64,000 nucleotides of DNA from Carex sylvatica (GCA_964058845.1 CAXKVR010000094.1:62001-126000), one strand, 5' to 3'; counted from the first letter of the stretch, positions 45,809 to 58,240 are shown. The notes: generated by a model from the sequence alone, not told the origin. A program made the numbers and translations.

Positions 45809-48800
45809 TATAATCTTGCCGTTGGGCGTGTTAGGTTAAAACGTGGAGTAAATTACGCAGATAGTCCCCAAGGTATATCATTCAAATTTCATTTTTGTTC
45901 TAGTACTAAAAGATTCCTGTGCGTCGATATATAAATTTGAATTTGTCTTCAAATGTTCAAAGCGCTAGCATCAATTCAAAAATTAGATGAATGTTCAATG
46001 TTAAGATCTAAATATTGTTGTTTTAATTAATTTAGGATCACATGGACTTGAATATAACATTTATTTGATTCATATATACGTGATAATTAATATTGTGGAT
46101 AATAATATTACTATTTATGTTATTTGTATTGTTTTACGGCTGCATGAATTGTATTTGCAATGCCAAACAAGATGGATGAAAATGTTAATTTCTTAATGGA
46201 TATTAAGGCTTGAAACAAATTTAGTACAAATTGAACATTTTGAAGGACTTATCAAATACTCTTGAAAACTTGAGGACCAAAAAAAAAATAGTGTATATTA
46301 AGTATACAGTGAAATAGTATATATTAAGTATACAGTGTCAGTAATTTATTTCAAAAGATATCTAGATTAACAATATGACGTTGGATTTTGATATTATGCT
46401 GTCCAAGTGTCCAGTGCATCCTTCAAAAGATATACTAAATATGTAAAGCTAAATCATATCCATATTTATTATAATCATTCAATTCAGACACACAGTGTGT
46501 CTAAGGTGATCGAGGTGATCTATTTTTTGATAAATGCGTACATTGCTTAATAATTTGTTTCCCAAAGTACGTAGAAATATAATTAGCTCTGATTATTATC
46601 CTAAAATTTTAAATTTTAACATCAATTACCTCTATATATACCCCCATACAATACACTGTCCTAACACGAACTAATTAATTATAATCTGAATAATGGCTTC
46701 TAAGAGTTCCTTCACTTTACTTTTGTTTCTTTCTTTTGCATCTTCCATCCTCCAAATTAGAGGAAAACACCCGTCCCAGCATGGAGATAATGAATATAAG
46801 TGGCAGGTATATCGTATGCATGCATTCTTTTTAATCTTTTAATCGATAGCATTTATCTTCTGCATTGTCCAAGTATTTTATGTGTATTTATGCTTCCATT
46901 TTTGATAAGCGAGATAAAATGATGAAGGTTACTATCATGATAAAGGTTATGGATATCTCTTTCTCTGTCCACACACAAAAAAACTAGACATTTCTTCTTC
47001 ATTTGAATAAGAAATAAGAGCATCAAAGAACAATATTAAAAAGTTACTAGTATCACTGAATTTTTGTAAATTTGTTATGTCCTAAAAATTAAGAGCAACA
47101 ATAAACTAAGAGTATGAGAGAACAAAGTGAAAATGATACAAGGTTTTGTGTGAATAGTGAAAGTGATACAAATTAAACATAGTTGTTTTATTTTGACATT
47201 TGTGTTTCTAAATTTCAAGGTGCTAAACTTTAAAAAATAAAGATATTTGAAGCTTTAAAAAAAAAAATTCAGCATGATATGTGGATGAAGATCCTCAAAT
47301 AATCTCAATACATATATTAAATGTAGAACCTTCAATGTCCCATACGAAGTACAATGTGGCCAACGCGGTGCTAAATACAATCTTGCCTTTAAAAATACTT
47401 TGGCCTACATATATATTCTTCAAGAACTTTTTAATTTGTAGGCGTACACATATATATTTTTCCTTTAAATTGTAATGCGAAAAAATTGACTTAAAGATTT
47501 TTTTTTTATTTTTCAGGGAGGTTTTCTACCAGGCCAGCAATCGAGTAATTCTTTAGGAAGTTCATCTGCACTAAACATTGGAACACCATCTCAAACGTAT
47601 TCCCATGTATATACAATTCTTCATTTTTAACAAATTATCACTAGTTAGTTATATTTTGTTGTTTATTTATGCATTTATTTTAAAATCTTTACATATTTGT
47701 TCCTGTAGTACGCACGTTACTCATTCAGTGGGACTGATTCAAAATTGCACGGCGTGAGAGCAAAAGTAACTTTATGGAAAATTGAAGATGTACAACCCAT
47801 GTCCAGCAGTTCAGCTTATATATATAGCAGCTCACAACTTCGGGGAAAATGGGGGAGAAACGATCATCGCAGGAGTTCATGTGTGGCAAATTTGCCTTTT
47901 TTTTGTCAAACATTGAATTATTTTTTGAGAACAACAGTTGATCGAAATGTGATTCATACTTTCTTCTAAATATTAGTCTAAACAAAACAATTAAAAAGAA
48001 GATAAATGTCAAGTTGCTGAAGAACTAGGTTCCAGTAATTCCTTAACTCATAATTAACAGTAGGTTCTAAAGTTATTATTTAATGGCAGGTGGATCCAGG
48101 TCTATACAAAAACTACGATCTTCGTTTCTTCACATATTGGGTAAGAGCACAACTGCTAAGCAAGAGCTATGAGCCACTTTTCATCCCATATTACTTGTTG
48201 TGTTTGTAGATTCACTAATGAGTAACAGTAAATTAACCTGATAGTCTCTATCAATATTTTAAAAAAGAGTAATAGTAAATTTTAATGGAACTTGGGTCAT
48301 GTCTGGGTATGATTTTAAAATTTAAATAGAGGATACGAACTAATCATTTAATTTATTTTTGTAGAATTCTGGCATGAATGGTTGCTTCAATGTTAACTAC
48401 CCCGGGTTTGTAGTAGCAGGTAGAGCGAACCTTTATCCAGGGCAAGCATTGACTCCGCTATCGACTTATGGCGGGCCTGAGAGATACATTACAATTAGGA
48501 TTAAAAAGGTCTCTTTCTGATGATATGCCAGCAAATACTTCGATAAATACATGTTTGCTTGAATACAATTAGGTACTTATTGTTAGGTTTTTCGTACTAG
48601 AAAACCAGCTTGCTTTGGTAAATTAAGTAACACCTAGAGTGCAGCACAAACATATTCTGTACCACTGCCGGTACAAGAAGAAAATGGCAGCAATTCGGCA
48701 AAGAACAGATATTTAACGTAAGCAGTCCAAAAGCAAAAGTTATCTCATGTCAAGGTTATGCATTCAGTTTACAACATAAATTTTGAAACTCTAATATACC

Positions 48801-49482
48801 GAATTGACTGTTTCATTGTTCTTGAAAATTTTAGGATGAAGATGCCGGTGATTGGTCATTATACAGAGAAGATCTCGGAGGTCCCATTGGTGGAATGACA
48901 TTGTTAGGATGCTGGCCAAAGACTCTCTTCACCAGTTTATCTTCCCATGCAACTATAGTTGAATGGATCGGAACAGTCTTCCACCCTGAAAATGAGATAA
49001 GCCCTTCCATGGGCAGCGGGCACTTCTCCAGCGAGCTTAACAACAAAGCTGCATCGTTCAAACAAATTTTTGCAGTCAATATACACGGAGGAGTATTTTT
49101 TGAGCCTAATGAGGTAACTCCTTTCATGGACAGAGATGATTGTTATACTTTGTCTTCTTTGTATTACTCTGAACATTCTGACTGTAGTCATTTCTTTTAT
49201 GGCGAACCTGGCGGCTGCTCTGAGAAACAGTGAGGATACTTTTGTTGTCCAGAAGCTAATTAAGCTGCTATTTAATAATTTATAATACTGCTTGGTCTAA
49301 AATTTAGTACATGTGAAGTCATTTTTTATTATATGTTATTTTATTTAAATTTAATGGAATTTTTCCTTGATTTTCCTTAAAATTATCATTCAAGTAAAAA
49401 AGAAAACATGTAAAATATATTTTAAATAGACATAATATGATACACTTGAGTTGATGGTTGGGTAAAGCTCTTCCAATGCCAT
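45809..49482 (+). repeat. Tandem segmental duplication, copy 2 (neprosin gene unit)
   Basis: Second copy of the segment at 41718-45299, same orientation, with small indels in introns. The divergence in introns and flanks is visible throughout, so the duplication is not very recent. Confidence 0.88.
46693..49233 (+). pseudogene. Neprosin-domain gene copy 2, frameshifted in exon 3
   Basis: Exons by homology with copy 1: 46693-46806, 47517-47606, 47709-47880, 48090-48140, 48365-48508 and 48835-49233. Splice sites are all kept. Exon 3 is 172 bases instead of 168: GCTTATATAGCAGC of copy 1 is GCTTATATATATAGCAGC here. This 4-base TA expansion shifts the frame after SAYIY and brings a stop after about 45 more codons if the donor is not used. 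Also one Cys of the GCxxxxCPGF pair is Tyr (FNVNYPGF) and GGPGGC is GEPGGC. The E297-aligned residue is again Thr (WIGTVF). Probably a young pseudogene; a sequencing error in a TA run is the alternative. Confidence 0.8.
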
Positions 49483-52400
49483 AATACGAGAACACCATTT
49501 CGTGGCCTAATCAGAATTTTGAAGTTAACAAGTTCAGTAATTATTTCCCTAATCATAACATATACAAAACTCACAACTTGATGCCTCAATTGCAATGTTT
49601 ATAGCCCAATCAATCACCTTGATGCAAATCAAGAATATGATTAAGTATTTATTTAATTTCACATTCATTAATTAATATAAAAAATATATATTGAACCAAT
49701 TAAAGCATACTTGTAGTCGTTGTTAAAGTGGAGGTCTTGACATTAATTCAAGAGCGGAGTCACGAAGTGTGATGAAGTGAGGTAAAATTTTTAGAATGGA
49801 ACATAATTTTGTAAGTATTTGGAACACATTTTTTGTAATATATATTTTTTAAAATAGGAGGTGATAAGTCCTGAGTTCATGTGGCTCCGTCGCTATCATG
49901 CATATTCATATTTGAATAAAAATTCGGCAAATTTCACATAAATTTTGCAATTTGTTCACAAGAGTAAGAGAATTTGTAAATTTTGAATGCTTCAGCTAGA
50001 TTGTTGAAATTGTGCCAATAGTGCATGTACACGCAAATTTGACCTAACCAATTAGTTCAAAGAATATGCAAAGGGGTCCCACATTGTTCAGGTTTTCCAT
50101 CTACAGTCCATCTGGTGGGGATGTAGTGGTGTTTTGTGTGTGTGTGTGTGTGCGTGGTGGGGGTGGGGGGATACAGGTAAGAGAGAGAGAAACAAAAGAA
50201 ATGGTTATGACTGGCGTGACCGAGTGTCGTATCGTAATCGGATCTTTTCCGTGACGTGTCATGCCATGCTAAATTTTTAAAAGACTATCATGACGGATTG
50301 TGTAGATGTGCTATGACAGATCCGATCACAACATGTGGCATGTGACGTGGCGTGATACGTGCACATGTACTGTGTGTCGTGACGAATTTGATGACGAATT
50401 CTATGGTCATTTTTCCTCTCCTCCTTCCCATTCCCATTCCTCTACAGATCTGAGCCCATCACCACTGCCTCCGCTCTTTCCCTCTCCCCCTTCCTGTTCC
50501 CATTCCTCCGCATGTCTTTCTTCTCCATTAGAGCCTCCACCTTCACTTCAAAGGAGCTAGTACTCCAGGATTTCACTGATAAGTGAGCTCTAAAGGTCTC
50601 TTTTCATGTTTTCAAACTGAAATTTTGTACCAAATTAATTTAGAGAATCAAGGTTTCTTTTCATGTTTTAAAACTGAAATTTGGTACCAAATTTAGGAGA
50701 TCAGCTCGCCATCCAATTATATAAAGTCATGTGCAAAATTCTTTGATATAGTTGATCATACATATTTTCTCTAATTGGAAGGAAGCGATATTTTAAATAC
50801 TGATAGTATTCTTTTTATAAATATTCATTGATTTCCCACTAGGTAAGATTACCGAGTAGATTGAACAAGAAGGTGTTTCGAACCTTGTCAAGTTAACCAG
50901 CTTTTAAGTTTCTGCTAGTTCGAATTTTGTTGACCATTACCTTTTCTTATAATATCTAAACTGAAAAATATGATTTGTGTGCTTTTGTGTGTATTTGTAT
51001 GTAGACGGATTAGAGACATAGCAAATGGCACTAACTCTAAATTGGATTTTGTCAGCAACTTGACATCCTTGGAAATTTTGTATATATGCCTTTTATTTTA
51101 AATGCTTATTCAGGATTTCATTTCTCTAGATATGCAGCATCTTGGGTATATTTTGAATGAAGTTTACATTGCAGAATCTTAAGGAAATAAGAAAATAAGA
51201 AAATGTCATAAAACGATTGTCATATTGCAGAGATAGTTCCATTGGTGATGAATGATCTTCGTCTTGCGTATGTCATCTGATTTAAATAATGGATGATTTG
51301 GTTAGTCGATTTATTTTACCCATGTTTATACTTTCTACCTTGTAATTATTGTGTTATTTTTTATTTTGGTGTAACAAGTTATATACTTCAAATAAAAGCT
51401 TGCTGGAAAGAGGACAACAAGATCTACAATTTTAAAAATGTTATAAATCAGAATTTGTAATGTGCAAGTCGCATGAACCTTCTTAGGAAGGCATCAGTTG
51501 AAATTTATTGCCATATCTAATGAGATCTTGATTGATTCATTTTCTATCATTGGTTGCTTGCTCCCCAAGTCATAAAATAACTATAAATGAGAGGGAGACA
51601 GCAGGAGGAAAGGTATCTCCCCTTTGGGGAGGCCATCTCTAAGATACCACATTTTTTCTCCACTTTGTTTCGAGGACTTGGAAAGAAGAGACTCGACTTG
51701 AAACTTGTTTTCTTTGAGTTTTAACATTTCTTTCTTCTTTTTATTTGTTTTATTTTCTCTTTAACTATGTTAGTTTACACTCTTTGGTTTCTAGGGTTAT
51801 GATGTAGTCGAACGCTTTGTTTTATATGCAAGTAATTTGAATTTATGCTGATATTTTTGTTTACTTGTTTGAGTAGTATGTTAATTGCTTAGTTGAACTT
51901 GTTTGTTTCTGATTGGTCACTGTTAGATAAATGACCACATTTTTTTTGTATTAAGGCCTTGCACATTCATTCAACCAGATCAAGTATTTGAGGTAGGTTT
52001 ATGATCCGAGAGGTGAAATCAATTAGTAGCCGAGAGGTGAACTTTTCATACGTCGAGAGATGGTGGATACCTTTAGTAAACCATACAAGTAACTTGGGTA
52101 GTAAAACCAATAAACGAGTTGAGGTTTAGAACCCTGAGAGGGCAGAAATTGCAATTCTAGTACCGAGTTTATTAAGCCAACAAACGAGAGTTGAGATTTA
52201 GGAACATCAGATACGGTCAATAGAACCCTACACAAAGCTTTCGACACAGAAACATATAATTGCTATATCAACTCGAGAGCCACACGGACCAACAAACAAG
52301 AGTTGAGGTCCTGTGTACATTGGACAAGGCCCGTGCATGAGAGTGCATTGACTGGGCACCGAGAGGTAAAAATGAGATGAAGTCAAAAATCCTAGAAACA

Positions 52401-52718
52401 TTTTTTATTCTTATGAAAACCAAAACCAAAATCTTTATTAATTTAAATATTATATTTTCATCATTTCACACTTCTAGAATTTATGTGAAATAAGTAAAGT
52501 CTGGTAATATTCAAACCGTCTATGTGGATTAATATTTGATGATACTATGCGATAAGGACTGTGCACTTGCAGTCTGAGTTAAAAGTGTAATAAATGTTAA
52601 AAGGTATAGCTTGTTATACTGAAACTTTGTTATATACTTTTGGTGTAACAAGTTTTTGTGAAGTAATGTCCAATATTTTAAGTAAATGTTTCCTTTAATT
52701 TGGTCTTTGTATTGCAGC
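49483..52718. other. Intergenic, no recognised gene
   Basis: Contains a (GT)n/GGGG tract near 50130-50170, a block of GTGACG/TGTCGTG words at 50210-50400, CT-rich sequence at 50415-50540, a two-copy repeat of about 60-80 bp near 50600 and 50655 (TCTTTTCATGTTTT followed by AAACTGAAATTT), and from 51960 to 52370 recurring CCGAGAGGTGAA and AACAAACGAGAGTTGAGG words. The last look like part of a retroelement, but I could not define its ends. No coding frame is recognised. Confidence 0.4.
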
Positions 52719-52788
52719 GTGAAATTCAGCTGAAGCTTGAAGATAGGATAGCACAGTGTGAGATGGACATTCAGACCATTAGAGATGG
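52719..52788 (+). pseudogene. Exon-like open stretch of unrecognised gene
   Basis: TTGCAG| precedes and GAGATG|GTACTT follows a 70-base stretch encoding REIQLKLEDRIAQCEMDIQT and IRD, a helical coiled-coil-like sequence. A possible next exon starts at 53050 (TATAG|AAGAACAG) and encodes EEQMTSEVEQILDRWENV. The two could be adjacent exons of a protein I do not recognise. No start or later exons were found, and LINE sequence follows at once, so it is probably a relic. Confidence 0.3.
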
Positions 52789-53272
52789 TACTTATATAAT
52801 TATTACTTTTTCCCTTTGTATTCTATACACAATTTTCTAATGTTGAAATTGACAAGCAGTCTGGTACATGATGACGACCTCTTTTATTTTTGTTTTCTTC
52901 TTCAACTTTTCTTTCTTTTCCAATTTGAAACTTGTAGCTGTTTTAGGTTTTTGAGATTGTCATTCTTGAAAACTTACTTTTCAGACCTAATTTATGCATA
53001 ATCTCTCAGTTTTATAATTTGTTTATTTTATTTTCTTAATATTTATAGAAGAACAGATGACATCAGAAGTGGAGCAAATACTAGATAGGTGGGAAAATGT
53101 AATTTTACCAATGGCCAGCTTAATGCCTCTGTTGGATGTCCGAATCCAAACAAATTCAAGCTCAGGAGTTAATGCCATGTATTTTTCACGAACCAGTTTA
53201 CAGCATGGAAGACCTTCAAAGGTTGTTCAGAGATATGGTACAGAATTTTGCAAAAGCTGTTGAGCCGACATC

Positions 53273-54033
53273 TTGTGCTTTAGAGAAATGAGAAAGGAAA
53301 AGGAAGAGGTCTTATCTGCCATACCTATTTATTGGTTGTCTGTATTTCTTATGCCAACAAAAATTAGGTTGCAAATTGATCAATTAAGACGGAGATTTAT
53401 TTGGTTTGGAGGTAATTCAGTGCGAAAGAAATATTATTTAGTTTCATGGTTAATTGTTTGTAAAAGTAAATCACATGACGGTTTGAGTTTAATTGATCTA
53501 AAACAACTTAATCAGTCTTTGCTTGCTAAATGGTGGGTAATGTTTCAAGATTCTAATTTTAGTTGTAAATGAAAATAAATAGTTTTGGCTAAGTATGGTC
53601 CCACAGGTTTTGATTTCATTTATTCTCCTTTTTGGAGGGGGTATCTTAAAGAGTGCCCATGTAGTCAATACTGAGTTATCAAGATCTTTGAATAATGATC
53701 TTACCATTTTATTTTGGAAAGATAGATAGTGCTCTGAACATACTTTAGATTGTTTATATTCAACACTCTTTTTTTATAGCTTGAAATCTTGATTTGTTGG
53801 TTAGTAAGGCTTTACAACATTATTTTTTAGATATATCTTTCACACGCCAACTAACAGGTGTCACTTTTCATGAGTGGCATAATTTATTTTCTCATTTAAA
53901 TAATTGTAGACTAAACCCCCTTTTAAATGACAATTTGTTATGGAGGTTGTCTTCTATCTGTAAGTTCTCAGTTCATTCTTATTATTCGTGGTTTCAGATT
54001 CACAAAATTCATCATAGATCATTAGAAATATGA
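53273..54033 (+). mobile_element. L1-type LINE fragment (copy C), RT thumb region
   Basis: The translation VLSAIPIYWLSVFLMP, then LRRRFIWFGG, LVSWLIVCKSK and LIDLKQLNQSLLAKWW is the post-palm region of a plant LINE ORF2. A frame at 53794-54033 (LLWRLSSICKFSVHSYYSWF) continues towards the zf-RVT region after several stops. Neither a poly(A) tail nor target duplications were found. A degenerate internal fragment. Confidence 0.75.
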
Positions 54034-54711
54034 ATGAGATTAAAATGAGATAAAATTAATTTGGAGAGAGAGAGGGTGAGGGGGGATGGTGCGGAGATGG
54101 AATGAGAGGGGAGTAATATAATTGTTCAATAAAATAATGGAACTTAGAGGATCACATCAATTGCTCACAGCGCACCTTTGCTCTCTATCATTTAATTGAT
54201 ATTTTTGAAGACTTAATTGATATTTTTCATAAACGTTTTTACTATATTTTTAGATAGGTTAAAAAATGTTATTTTTAATTGTCCATAATATTTGCTAAAT
54301 AACAATTTTCTATCCACTTGAACAAATAGTGAAAGAAGTCAGCCTTAAAAAAATAATAACAAAGTAACAAACTAACAATGCTATGGATGAAATTTTGGAT
54401 CACGATAAAAAATCTTGATTCTGTACACGAATCAAGAAATGATAATAACCGATAGATAGGTGAACTAATTGACGAACTACGTGATACCCAAAAAAAGCAT
54501 GTATGATGTATGGTTGGCCGTGGGTGTGCGTGCCAGCCATGAGGCGGGGCCCACCTCTGTTAATTTCCCAAAGAATAAAAATAATTTTATCCTTAATTTG
54601 TGCTCATTCGTTCAATTATATATAGAACCTTCTTATAAAAGAAAAATCGATCTGCTTAATTAATACAGACACACGTACTCTCTCTGTATCAGAAATTATT
54701 ATTCTTATCCA
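54034..54711. other. Spacer, possible old neprosin promoter at its right end
   Basis: No gene. TATATATAGAACC near 54618 and TTATAAAAG near 54636 lie 75-95 bases before an ATG at 54712 resembling the neprosin start. Confidence 0.4.
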
Positions 54712-55500
54712 TGGCTTCACAAAGGGTGTTAGTTTTTGTCACCATGTTTTTTTTGTCTTTTTAAGGCAGCATGAATATTATCTTTTTATTTTGAGGCCTG
54801 CCAACAGAAACTCATGTTTCGTATGAAAGTCTGATTCTTCATTAACATAGATTTAAGTATGAAATATGTCAGTTTTGTATAGTACGGTTAATATCCAGTG
54901 AAAGATTTGGCCAAAAGTCTACTCTACTAATTTAATTTGTAGGCTGTACATCTTGTTCACACAAAAAAAAAAAGAAAAAAAAAAAAGGAAAGACTAAAGT
55001 TCATCTCCCGATTTTAGTAAATAATTGAATCTTATGATTTATTGCAGTACCCATTACCAAAGAAAAACGATACAAAAAAGGACAACAATAAAATTCCTGT
55101 TCAGGTTTACTAATAGGATCTTATGGATTTATTTAAATATTCCTGGAGTAATTTTTAATGTTGAAATGTCATAACAAAAACACCTTACAAGTAAATCTCT
55201 TCATCTTACAGCTAGGTTTTACAGGAGGGCCACCAGCAATCAAATCAACATCCAGTAGCGGTCTCGTTAAAGTAGGTTACTGGAGTAAAGGGCCGCAAAT
55301 TGAAAGCCCGCAAATTGAAAGCCCGTCAACAAATTGTCAGTTTTATTTTTAACGAGGCCACAAATTTAATCTACTTTTGAAGATGGTAAGAAGAAAAAAT
55401 GAAGAGAAAAATGCAATGACATACATGAACTCCAGCTGCGATAATTTCTAGCCCGGTCATTGGTTAATTGCTGCTATGTAAAGCCCGCTACTTGAAAGAG
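54712..55500. pseudogene. Scrambled neprosin gene remnants
   Basis: The plus strand at 54712 has MASQRVLVFVTMFFLSF then a stop, like the MAS-type signal peptide of the 42600 gene. Exon-like pieces follow: 55048-55103 (YPLPKKNDTKKDNNKIPVQ, between GCAG and GTTTAC) and 55212-55316 (LGFTGGPPAIKSTSSSGLVK). On the minus strand 55500-55414 reads SSSGLYIAAIN and, after damage, IIAAGVH followed by GTATG, which is the end of neprosin exon 3. Pieces on both strands mean rearrangement. The Glu position aligned with E188 is Ala here too. Confidence 0.5.
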
Positions 55501-55850
55501 GTTTCACATCTGTTATATGTCATATAATATAGATTGACTTTAATAGTTTGAATTTATTGTGTGAAGTCAATCCGATAGATATTTGAATTTGTGCTCACTA
55601 AATCGTTTTTGGTGAACACAACACACTGCTGCTAGCTTTGCTCGATTGTGTTACAGACGATCTCTATATGCAAGCTTATTGGGATGTACAATGTCGCAAA
55701 ATTAGTCTTAAGGATAAATTAAACAAGAAACTAGGACCAGCTCAATAACAAGGGTTTGAAAAGAATGTCTACATTACCGACATTTTTAAAAATATCCAAA
55801 AAAATAAATAAATTATTAAGAATAACAGGGTTGGAGTTGAACTTTTAAAA
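55501..55850. other. Spacer, no gene seen
   Basis: Includes a degenerate piece of the dispersed sequence GATTGACTTTAATAGTTTGAA near 55533. Nothing else recognised. Confidence 0.35.
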
Positions 55851-55854
55851 ATGC

Positions 55855-57450
55855 CCAAACCGCCTTATTTTTTGGCGGTTAGGAATTTTAATTCCTAACC
55901 GCCCCATTTATCGGCGGTCCGAGATTTTTATCTTTTTTTTTTTTTTCCGGACCGCCCAGAAATTCGGCGGTCAGAGATTTTTTTTTTTTAATTTTTTTTT
56001 TTCAAATCTGGTTAACATAGCAAAACATCTTCAAAAATCGTGAAAATTGACCGACATGCAGTCTTGACATCGTCGAAAAGGACTGTGAAGTTTCATACAA
56101 AATCTCCGAACAGGCATTGAGATATCGGCTCTCAAAAATTGCCCGAACTACTGAATATTTCATTCTGAGCCCAACTTTGCACATCTGGTTAACATAGCAA
56201 AACATCTTCAAAAATCGTGAAAATTGACCGACATGCAGTCTTGACATCGTCGAAAAGGACTGTGAAGTTTCATACAAAATCTCCGAACAGGCATTGAGAT
56301 ATCGGCTCTCAAAAATTACCCGAACTACTGAATATTTTATTCTGAGCCCAACTTTGCACATCTGGTTAACATAGCAAAACATCTTCAAAAATCGTGAAAA
56401 TTGACCGACATGCAGTCTTGACATCGTCGAAAAGGACTGTGAAGTTTCATACAAAATCTTTGAACAGGTATTGAGATAACGGCTCTCAAAAATTGTCCGA
56501 ACTGCTGAATATTTCATTCTGAGCCCAACTTTGCACATCTGGTTAATATAGCAAAATATCTTCAAAAATCGTGAAAATTGACCGACATGCAGTCTTGACA
56601 TCGTCGAAAAGGACTGTGAAGTTTCATACAAAATCTCCGAACAGATATTGAGATATCGGCTCTCAAAAATTGCCCGAACTACTGAATATTTCATTCTGAG
56701 CCCAACTTTGCACATCTGGTTAACATAGCAAAACATCTTCAAAAATTGTGAAAATTGACCGACATGCAGTCTTGACATCGTCGAAAAGGACTGTGAAGTT
56801 TCATACAAAAATCTCCAACAGGAATGTGAAGTTTCAGCAGTTGTGACAATTTTTGAGAGCCGATATCTTAAGACCTGTTAGGAGATTTTGTATGAAACTT
56901 AACATTCCTGTTCGACGATGTCAAGAATGCATGTCGGTCAATTTTCACGAAAGATGATCGATTTGATGGAAATTCGAAATATAGATAGAACGGGTTGGTT
57001 TATCTCATCCCACGGGACAGGACAATTTAACCCGTCCCGCTAATATATATCCCTAGATCTCCACTTAATCAACTTAACGTAAGAACAAAAAAAAAAATTA
57101 AAAACATGGGACGGGTTATTCTGTCCCGTCCCGTGAGCGGAAAAAAAAAAGAGAAAAAGTTCTGGAGTTGTATTCTCCTTCTATTTTACCTCTGCTCTAG
57201 ATGTGGGAGGAGACAGAATAACCCGTTCCATGGTTTTTTTTTTTCTGCTCATGGGACGGGACAGATAACCCATCCCACGTTTTTCTTTTTCTTGTTTTCT
57301 TTATTTTTTGTTGTGAACGGGACAAAATAAACCGTCCCATGTTTTTATTTTTTTTTGTTGATATGGATTAGCAGGACGGGTTAAATTGTCACGTCCCATG
57401 AGACGAGATAAACCAACCCGTTCTACCTATACTTCGAATTTCCGCCAAAT
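55855..57450. mobile_element. Composite inverted-repeat region, probable non-autonomous transposon
   Basis: Three layers are seen. Paired AACCGCC/GGCGGTT and GGACCGCC/GGCGGTCC words lie at 55860-55970. The 177-bp array (56006-56808) is followed by a partial inverted unit (56848-56950). Inverted GC-rich arms holding AACGGGTTGGTTTATCTC and GACGGGTTAAATTG-type sequence lie at 56990-57035 and 57374-57425. The outer ends and a target duplication were not found, so the class is open. Confidence 0.5.
56006..56808. repeat. 177-bp tandem repeat, about 4.5 copies
   Basis: The word ATCTGGTTAA starts at 56006, 56183, 56360, 56537 and 56714, spaced exactly 177 each time. Copies differ by only a few substitutions. 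Since 177 is 59 x 3, the frame stays the same, and the minus strand is open for 268 codons (56808-56002) with a 59-residue repeat. I take that frame as a by-product of the period. Confidence 0.95.
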
Positions 57451-57700
57451 CGATCCCCTTTTGCGATATTTTGTTTATTTATTTTCTATTAATAAAAAAA
57501 ACCGGGCCATCTTTGATATACAAATATTGGCATTTTTTCATTTTATTTTTAGAACTTTCAAAAATTCAAAAAATTAAATAAATTCGGAAAATAGTAATAT
57601 TTTGTATTCTACAAAAGTTTTTGATATAAAAATTCATTGAACAACTGGAATCGGTTCAAAAAAAAAAACTCAATTTGAGTATATCCAATGATATGTGTTT

Positions 57701-58013
57701 GGATACGTTTGGATGCATTCTAAAATAGCTAGAATAGCTACTATTTGAGAATAGTAATTTTTGGAAGATTGCGAGAATAGTGTTGATTTGGTGCTATTCG
57801 GAATAGCAAAAATGTTGTTTGAATTAAATATTTAGAATAGCGATGAAGGGATTGAACATTTGAGAGAGCACCAATTGCTATTCCTACTTTTTGTAGAAAT
57901 AGCGAGAATAGCGAGAACAACGCTATTCTCGCTGTTCTGAATAGCAATTGTGTATGTTTGGATGGATCAGAACAGCGCTATTCTCGCTATTCCCAGTACA
58001 TTAAAACGTACCC
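57701..58013. mobile_element. MITE with GGRTACGTTT ends
   Basis: The left end GGATACGTTTGGATGCATTC is matched at the right end by the inverse of GGGTACGTTTTAATGTACTG. TTT lies outside both ends as a possible 3-bp duplication. The interior repeats GAATAGCGAGAATAGCG and its inverse. No coding capacity. The ends resemble the nested MITE at 25470 (GTTTGGATG), so both may belong to the PIF/Harbinger-like group. Confidence 0.65.
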
Positions 58014-58084
58014 TTTACGATTAGTACATTAGTCTAACTAGCACCCTGGGTTTCTATAATGAAATCGGTGAGACATTGATCTCA

Positions 58085-58108
58085 CTTTATATATATATAT
58101 ATATATAA
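58085..58108. repeat. (TA)n microsatellite
   Basis: A short uninterrupted TA run, about 11 units. Confidence 0.8.
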
Positions 58109-58240
58109 AAACGTTAGTTCGACTAGTAAAAATTGTGACATTTGATCAAATATCTAAAATTTTGAAAGTGTTTGTGTGACTAAGAATAACTAAAATATGA
58201 AATCAGAGAAGTGATGGACAAATTAAAATTGACCAATAAT

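Noticed and set aside
50306..50560. Ser/Pro-rich 84-codon frame
   Set aside because: CT-rich low-complexity DNA; could be a leader but nothing supports coding.
56002..56808. 268-codon open frame on the minus strand
   Set aside because: It is the 177-bp tandem repeat read in a frame that stays open because the period is a multiple of three. No start context, introns or known domain.
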